Both the position numbers and the translations under genes were made by a program. The notes beneath the pieces are model-generated. The model made no database searches and had not been told where the DNA came from. It saw only the letters and a list, made by a program, of their open reading frames with translations. A stretch of 64,000 nucleotides of DNA from Daphnia pulex (taxonomy: Eukaryota; Arthropoda; Branchiopoda; Diplostraca; Daphniidae), in NCBI RefSeq assembly GCF_021134715.1, contig NC_060027.1, positions 6,262,001-6,326,000 of the forward strand, in the 5' to 3' direction. Shown one piece after another: positions 58,681 to 64,000 of this stretch. Each line of letters starts with the position of its first letter. Position 1 is the first letter of the stretch.

Positions 58681-61339
58681 AATTTAACCAGTATGCTCTA
58701 GATGGCTTTATTGTAACACTTTACGTTTTTTACGGGAAATTGACAATTGCGACAGTGGCGCAAAAAAACAGAAAACAAACGACAAAATTCCAACACGTAT
58801 GAAGAACATAACGAAAAATAAACCGTGCGTCTTAAGCCCAAAATGTCACATGCCAAATAATGTTTTGTTGTTGCTCTTGTCATTAAAAAAGTTTTTCAGG
58901 CATTAACTAACGCTTTCATTTGTTTTCTCCTCAAATCAAACATACCATATTTCCGATACAAACGAAATCGCAAAATTTTGACCCTGAATTTTTTCTAAAA
59001 TTTGTTCAAAATACAAATAAAAAAGCTTAATTTTAATTCTACACTTAATTCTTTATCTGTTCAACTTCAGTTTTTAATCAAATTTTTGTTCTTTTTCTTT
59101 CTATAAATCTTTTTTTGTTCTTTATTCTTCAAAGTTTGATTTTTTTCTATTCATTTCTATTCCTTTTTTGGCAAATAAATAAATATTTAAAAATTTTTTC
59201 ATCTACGATGGTGTTGCCACTTAGGAGGAGATGAAGGAGAGACAACGCTATGTTAATAAAACGACTCACAAGGTCACTCTCTTCTAATAAGTTGCCAGGT
59301 TGAGGAAATTATAGTCGCCCTGAGTTGCCAGTTGATAGGAAAACATATTCAGGGGACTTCTGTTTTGAAGTTGGTTGTCAAGAAATTTTTTATGGTTGTT
59401 TTCTGCTTGTTAACATATAAAGGGCGGGGACAACCAAAAACAAATCACGTTGGGTAGACGACACGACAGTCTATCGTCGTCGAAGCAGAATTTTCCAACA
59501 CTTTAACGCAAGGCACAGTTTTGAAAACTGGATACCCCAGGCATAGAGTATCATTCCGCAATCTGACATCTTTCAGTAGGGGGGTTACGTGTGTACAAAA
59601 TTCATTCTGCAGGGTCTTATGGAGTGTTGTTTCTTCTTCTTCCGGTTCTTTTCTCATCCGTTGCTCTCGGCAAAATCACCACCGTAAGGTGACATCATCT
59701 TCCCATATGGGACCATATCTTGTGAAGTAACACCACCATCAGTCAAAAAGATTTGGCAGAATCGAATTATTTAAGTTCCAACGTGTCAGAAAACATATTT
59801 TCGTCACCTTCTTCGACATCATTTGAATCCTTGTTCTTGCTGATAGCAACACTTCGATTTCCATTTCGATAACTTCTCGTGATTAGCTTTGACAATGCAA
59901 TAAAATGCTTTTATCATGTTAATTCAATTGTCCACTGTCTGCAGCTATGATACTTTTGTATGTCTTTTGTTCTGTCTTGAAATACTTTTGAATTCTTTTT
60001 TTGCAACGACATCCCCGGTATGGGGAGGATGGAAATATGCTAATTCAATTACAACTTTATCGCGGGATCACATAATGTAGAGTTATTCCGAGTTATGCTG
60101 AGACAGAAATGTGGTGTTAAAACAATAGACAATACCTAAATAAGAAGAAGTAAGTCCTTTTTTACCAGATTTTTGCCGTGGCTATGCTCTTGGATAGAGA
60201 AGACTGAATGCGTTTTTTATTCAACTCTCTGCTCTTTTTTGCCAATTCAGTGATATCATTAGTCAATATTTTACTGCAGGGCAATGAATGTCTTGAATCT
60301 AGATTACTATGTATGAGATGAAATCCTTTTTCTCTCATAAGGATGGAGAGAAGGAAGATGTAGCAGAAAAAAAGTAATTCTCTTCCGAAGAAGGATTTGT
60401 TTTTGCCATATTGGTGTAGAATTTTTTTTAGCAATCTGTGAAACAACTCTCTCAAATGGTACATTCTTCATAAATACTGCAATCTAAAATTCTTACCTGG
60501 GCAAGTGTTGATTATTTCAAATTCACATCCATATAAAAAAAAATTCGCTTTCTTAGTAGCTGTTGCTTGCTGGTAGTCAGAAACTTCTTTTAAATACTGC
60601 TGGTATTCTTTTTTATGGGTTGGTCTCTTTAGATCATTGATTAATTTCGCGGAGTTTTTACTAAAAATTTCGGCATTTCATTTTACATCTATGCATTTGC
60701 ACAAAAAATAATTGGGAACTGGGTTACGCTTTCGTAAAGTAGGCTTCTTTATCGTCGTCGTCAGACATCATTTTTAATTTAATGAGACTATATACTAAGT
60801 TTTGCCTGAAGGTTTTTCCTGATACTAGGACTAGACTGTGCGTAATGTTGTGCCAGCTGAGTCTATTTAACGTTAACTTGTAGTGTGCTTTAAACTTATG
60901 TGTTGTATTTTGTGTTTTTCGTCGTGAAAATTTCATCTGAAGTAAGGTAAAACCAGTAGATTAACCCGCAATTACAAACAAAAATCATTGTTATTGTTTC
61001 CTCCCACCATCACTTCCTTAGATTTCCATCCATTAGATCGATCCTACACCTTACTGGCAGGTTAGGAAATGCATCATCGCTCCCTTTCTCTCTATGCTTA
61101 GTGGCCCATGAAGTAAATATTTGCCAATTTAACAATACCTTTCAATTATGTATAGTTGATTATCATTAATGTAGCAATTATTTCTTAAGGTTTTCTGTAC
61201 ACCAACTATAGGAAAACATGGGGAACATGTCACACGACAACTCACAACATGATAGTTGTTATTCTCCATTTGAGACTACGACTCTAAATCAACTTTAACC
61301 AACTGTACACAATAAGCAAGATGATGCATAATATAACCT
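58681..61339. other. No confident gene
   Basis: Very AT-rich at first, with T-runs. Overlapping open frames on both strands at 59445-59730 are unrecognised. Minus frames at 60936-60500 (MMSDDDDKEAYFTKA, then KLINDLKRPTHKKEYQQYLK in another frame) could be the small partner ORF that accompanies PIF/Harbinger transposases, but no Myb/SANT signature is clear. Confidence 0.25.
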
Positions 61340-62420
61340 CTAGTTAAATGCTGAACCAAAATGTTTTGCAATTTTCCATTATAAGAATGTGAGTAAATTG
61401 AAGACAAATACAAACAGGTGTTTCGAATTTCAAAATCAATTCTTCATCTTCCATGTTATTATGGTCTTCAGGTATTCCAGACTGAAGGCTGAACCAATCA
61501 TCAGCAATGCCGTTTAGATTTTCTTGATCTACACCTTGTAGTATCCGATGAAAAAAACATTCTTTCACCCCTTTTCTTATTTCTTAGAAATTTGATCAAA
61601 GCATAGCAACAGGAGATAAGCCTGACGGCTTTCTTTACGTGTGGCTAAAATGTACCGGAAACTCTTCCATGTGTTTTTTAAAACTCCAAATGCGTGTTCA
61701 ATCACAATTGGGGATTTTTGTAAAATCGTTTTGTAGTTTCTTTTGTGAAAAATTCTTGCAAGACATTGATTTTATCGAAAGCATGACATGAGGGGATCAA
61801 GGAAATGCAGAATCTGACATTACATGATATTGGTCACCTGGAAAAAGGAAAGAAGGATCTTCATCATTAAGGAAATCTAAAGCAGAGCAGCGGAACTTTA
61901 GAATTGTTAGTACTACCAGGGAATTCAGCATAAGTTTAAGAAAAGGCACGATTCGGGAGACAAAAGCTAATAAGATTAGGGAATGCCACATTTTTTGGTT
62001 GTTAAAATCTTTTTGTTTTAAATGATGTTGCGCTTTTCTATATGCATACCATTTATAGAACCAAATGCACCAGGAAATCCAGAGATATGTTGAAAATTAT
62101 CTGTAACTAATTAAAACCTCTTCTGCTGTTGGCCATTTTATAAAATCAAAGGAATTGTTGTTCAATAATCTTGCTAATTTTGTTGACGGATCGCCAAATA
62201 GTTGATAAACATCGATCAAATAGCACCGATATTTCGCGATGCGTACATTGATTTGCCAAATACCACAACGTTATCTATTAAATTTCGTTCGTTGGCACTG
62301 GTTCTAAACAACCGACCGGAATTTTTTCGTTTCTGGGAACTTTGTGGTTGGTAACCAACGTTTGAAAAGCGAGACATAAGAAAGTGGCTTTGGAAAGTCG
62401 GCTTTCATAAACTGTGGTAT
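61340..62420 (-). pseudogene. PIF/Harbinger transposase relic (HARBI1-like)
   Basis: Minus-strand frames, in order: NERNLIDNVVVFGKSMYASR, QHISGFPGAFGSINGMHIEK, PGDQYHVMSDSAFP, IVIEHAFGVLKNTWKSFRYI, then KNVFFIGYYKV. These match PIF/Harbinger hallmarks: 'GFP.v.GaIDGtHI' (first catalytic Asp, here replaced by N in SINGMHI), 'llGDsaYpL' (second Asp, with GD written SD here), and 'vviErAFG.LK.RF' (catalytic Glu). Frameshifts and stops separate the blocks. The Asp-to-Asn change, if not a sequencing error, would also inactivate it. Confidence 0.75.
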
Positions 62421-63475
62421 GATAGTGCGCAAAAACCTGAAGGGAAAATCTAATATTACATTATAATTTTATCTAAATTGACCCCTTAAAGTAAAGAAAT
62501 GAATTTTATTAATAATTCATATTCTCCGTCCGGTTTAACGTACCCTGAAACACGGATACAAGATTATTTTGCAGAAAATCGCAATTTTGGTTAATACCCC
62601 ATTTTTTAACATATAACATTTTTAAAATCGTATTCGTCGTCTGATTTGAATTCCGGAATCTCAGACAACACCAAATCAAATACAACCCAATACAAGCGCG
62701 CAGTTAGCCAAGACCGGCACTATAAGCACACTTTATCTTAGTGATATCATAGAGACGTTGGTCTATTCGATATACGTTCGTCATTTTCGAATTCATTTAC
62801 CACATTTACTCAAAGAGGCCAAAATTGGGGGTTTTGGGGGTTTACAGTTTTTGGAAAAGGGTGACCAAGGCATCGCAGCCAGTCCCTGTATAAACCATTT
62901 TGTGCGAAATTTTACGGAAAACCCAATGGTGAAATCCTATAGCTAGCATAGTTTTTACGTTATTTAATAAAAACTAAGGTACCCCCCAGAAATTGTAGCT
63001 TTTTTTATAATTTTTGACAACAGTTTTCGGGCAAACCAGACCTTTAAAAAATCTAATTTTTCAGAATGAAAGATTTAGCCCCCCTTTAGAGACATCTCGC
63101 CCCGTTTTTTTTAAACGCTTATTAGCATAGTTTTGTGCAATTGAAAATCTTGAAAGTGTTCTGAAGATTTTCGCCATTGACAGACGACATTTCGCCACGC
63201 CATCTAGCGGCCGATTTTGAAAAAAGCAAGGTAGATCTATTCTTCTGGTCATTCCTTTTTTTTCGAACTCCAACCAACGATAGCTAACCAAGCCCAGCTG
63301 TTTTACATCGATTCCATTCTTTTCTGAACAATCAAAGAAAAAAATTAATGGGCAAAAAAATAGATATCCTGTTCTCACTCAGTGTTAATATGCATTTTAA
63401 ATGTTGTGTTTGTAATGTTACAAAATTAATTAATTAAAAACTCATTCTAATGTGTACATTAATAAGCTATTTAAT
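62421..63475. other. Unassigned, possible non-coding repeat
   Basis: Contains G- and A-rich stretches (ATTGGGGGTTTTGGGGGTTT at about 62823) and CGCCATCTAGCGGCCG at about 63199, an imperfect palindrome. No frame with motifs. Confidence 0.25.
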
Positions 63476-63555
63476 TTTACCATTTAGCATTACATTTACC
63501 ATTACATAGCTGTTTACCATTATATTTAGCATTGACCATTACCGTCACATTTACA
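63476..63555 (+). repeat. Short degenerate TTACCATTA-type repeat
   Basis: TTTACCATTTAGCATTACAT, TTACCATTACATAGC, TTACCATTATATTTAGCATT and GACCATTACCGTC recur over about 80 bp. Confidence 0.6.
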
Positions 63556-63725
63556 AAAAAGTGGCACAAACGGCTTGCCATACCAAGAAACTTTCGGTGA
63601 TGAAAATGAAATTGCATAACTTATGATATATTGAGGAATAATTGTGTTTAGAATTCTTCCTTTAATCTTTTATTGAAGCCATAACTAAAATTGAAAAAAA
63701 ATAGGACATTTGCACCCAATAAAAA

Positions 63726-63733
63726 TATAAAAA
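63726..63733 (+). promoter_or_regulatory. Possible TATA box
   Basis: TATAAAAA at 63726-63733, about 140 bp ahead of the candidate start codon at 63868. Only the match itself supports it. Confidence 0.3.
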
Positions 63734-63867
63734 GCACAATCCAGTTCGTCCCAGGTGTTTGCGTGCTTAAACTTTTAGTTTCTCATTGGATTTAATTATC
63801 CAAACTATCACCCCAGCTCCAAGCTTCTAGGTCCAAGCTAAAACCACACACGAAAGCAATAGCAAAG

Positions 63868-63915
63868 ATGCGCTATCGAAAAATTGTCGGTCATTTTCAA
63901 GAAGCGGAGAGGCAG
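63868..63915 (+). CDS. Possible first coding exon of a gene continuing past the window
   Basis: ATG at 63868 opens MRYRKIVGHFQEAERQ, and GTGAGA directly follows the 16th codon as a splice donor. The context AGCAAAGATG is acceptable. With the TATA-like sequence upstream, this may be exon 1 of a host or transposon gene whose remainder lies to the right. No family can be assigned from 16 residues. Confidence 0.3.
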
Positions 63916-64000
63916 GTGAGATAATTCAACATGATTGACTTATATTTATTAACTATCATCATTTATCTTAGCATCATTCATGTTGTGTGTTGCTTTTAAA

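Noticed and set aside
59445..59730. Overlapping open frames on both strands
   Set aside because: Neither strand shows a motif and the two overlap almost completely, so at most one could be real and nothing favours either.
1..64000. CRISPR array, bacterial operons or phage genes
   Set aside because: Spliceosomal introns and animal transposons throughout. No regularly spaced identical repeats other than the 38-bp tandem, which has no spacers.

Overview
The window is AT-rich eukaryotic DNA. Every gene I can model has short GT-AG introns of roughly 45-110 bp, and the recognisable host gene fragments look like arthropod proteins. A Daphnia-like branchiopod crustacean would fit, but that is inference. 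I found no clearly intact host gene. The only host candidate is a possible first exon at the extreme right edge. Nearly everything I can name is transposon or transposon-borne, at different stages of decay and often nested.

Region by region. 0-2.6 kb: relic of a P-element-like transposase. 5-9.3 kb: small unexplained open frames, a degenerate tandem repeat and a dispersed repeat. 10-13.7 kb: a decayed two-gene transposon (copy D). 15-17 kb: a copia RT/RNase H relic split by a near-perfect 939-bp foldback element with TA flanks. 17.3-18.3 kb: a second foldback with two 444-bp arms. 18.9-22.3 kb: copy A. 22.6-30.8 kb: copy B, the best preserved. 31.2-36.4 kb: copy C. 36.8-38.5 kb: a Mutator-like element with a FAR1-like domain. 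39.3-40.95 kb: fragment of an LRPPRC/bicoid stability factor-like gene. 41-49 kb: BEL/Pao integrase, another accessory gene (copy E), a collagen-like scrap and a possible Tc1 relic. 49-52 kb: hAT and copia relics on the minus strand. 52-53.3 kb: LTR-like DNA and a 38-bp tandem repeat. 56-57.3 kb: accessory gene of copy F. 61.3-62.4 kb: PIF/Harbinger relic.

The dominant system is a transposon with two divergently transcribed genes. One encodes a TNP2/CACTA-type transposase. The other encodes a partner protein that looks DUF4806-like: an N-terminal block around a P-x-x-W motif and a C-terminal block around L-P-L/I...L..L. In copy B both genes can be spliced into uninterrupted frames (2499 nt = 832 aa and 1521 nt = 506 aa), so this copy could be, or recently was, autonomous. 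Immediately downstream of the copy B accessory gene lie exons of two unrelated host genes, a ZNFX1-like cysteine-rich piece and most of the N-terminal half of importin-9. They are followed by a second copy of the transposon's own 3' end. The introns are retained, so these were acquired as DNA. This looks like a Pack-type gene-capturing CACTA element in an animal and is the most interesting feature here. All family calls rest on motif recognition by eye; no database search was possible.
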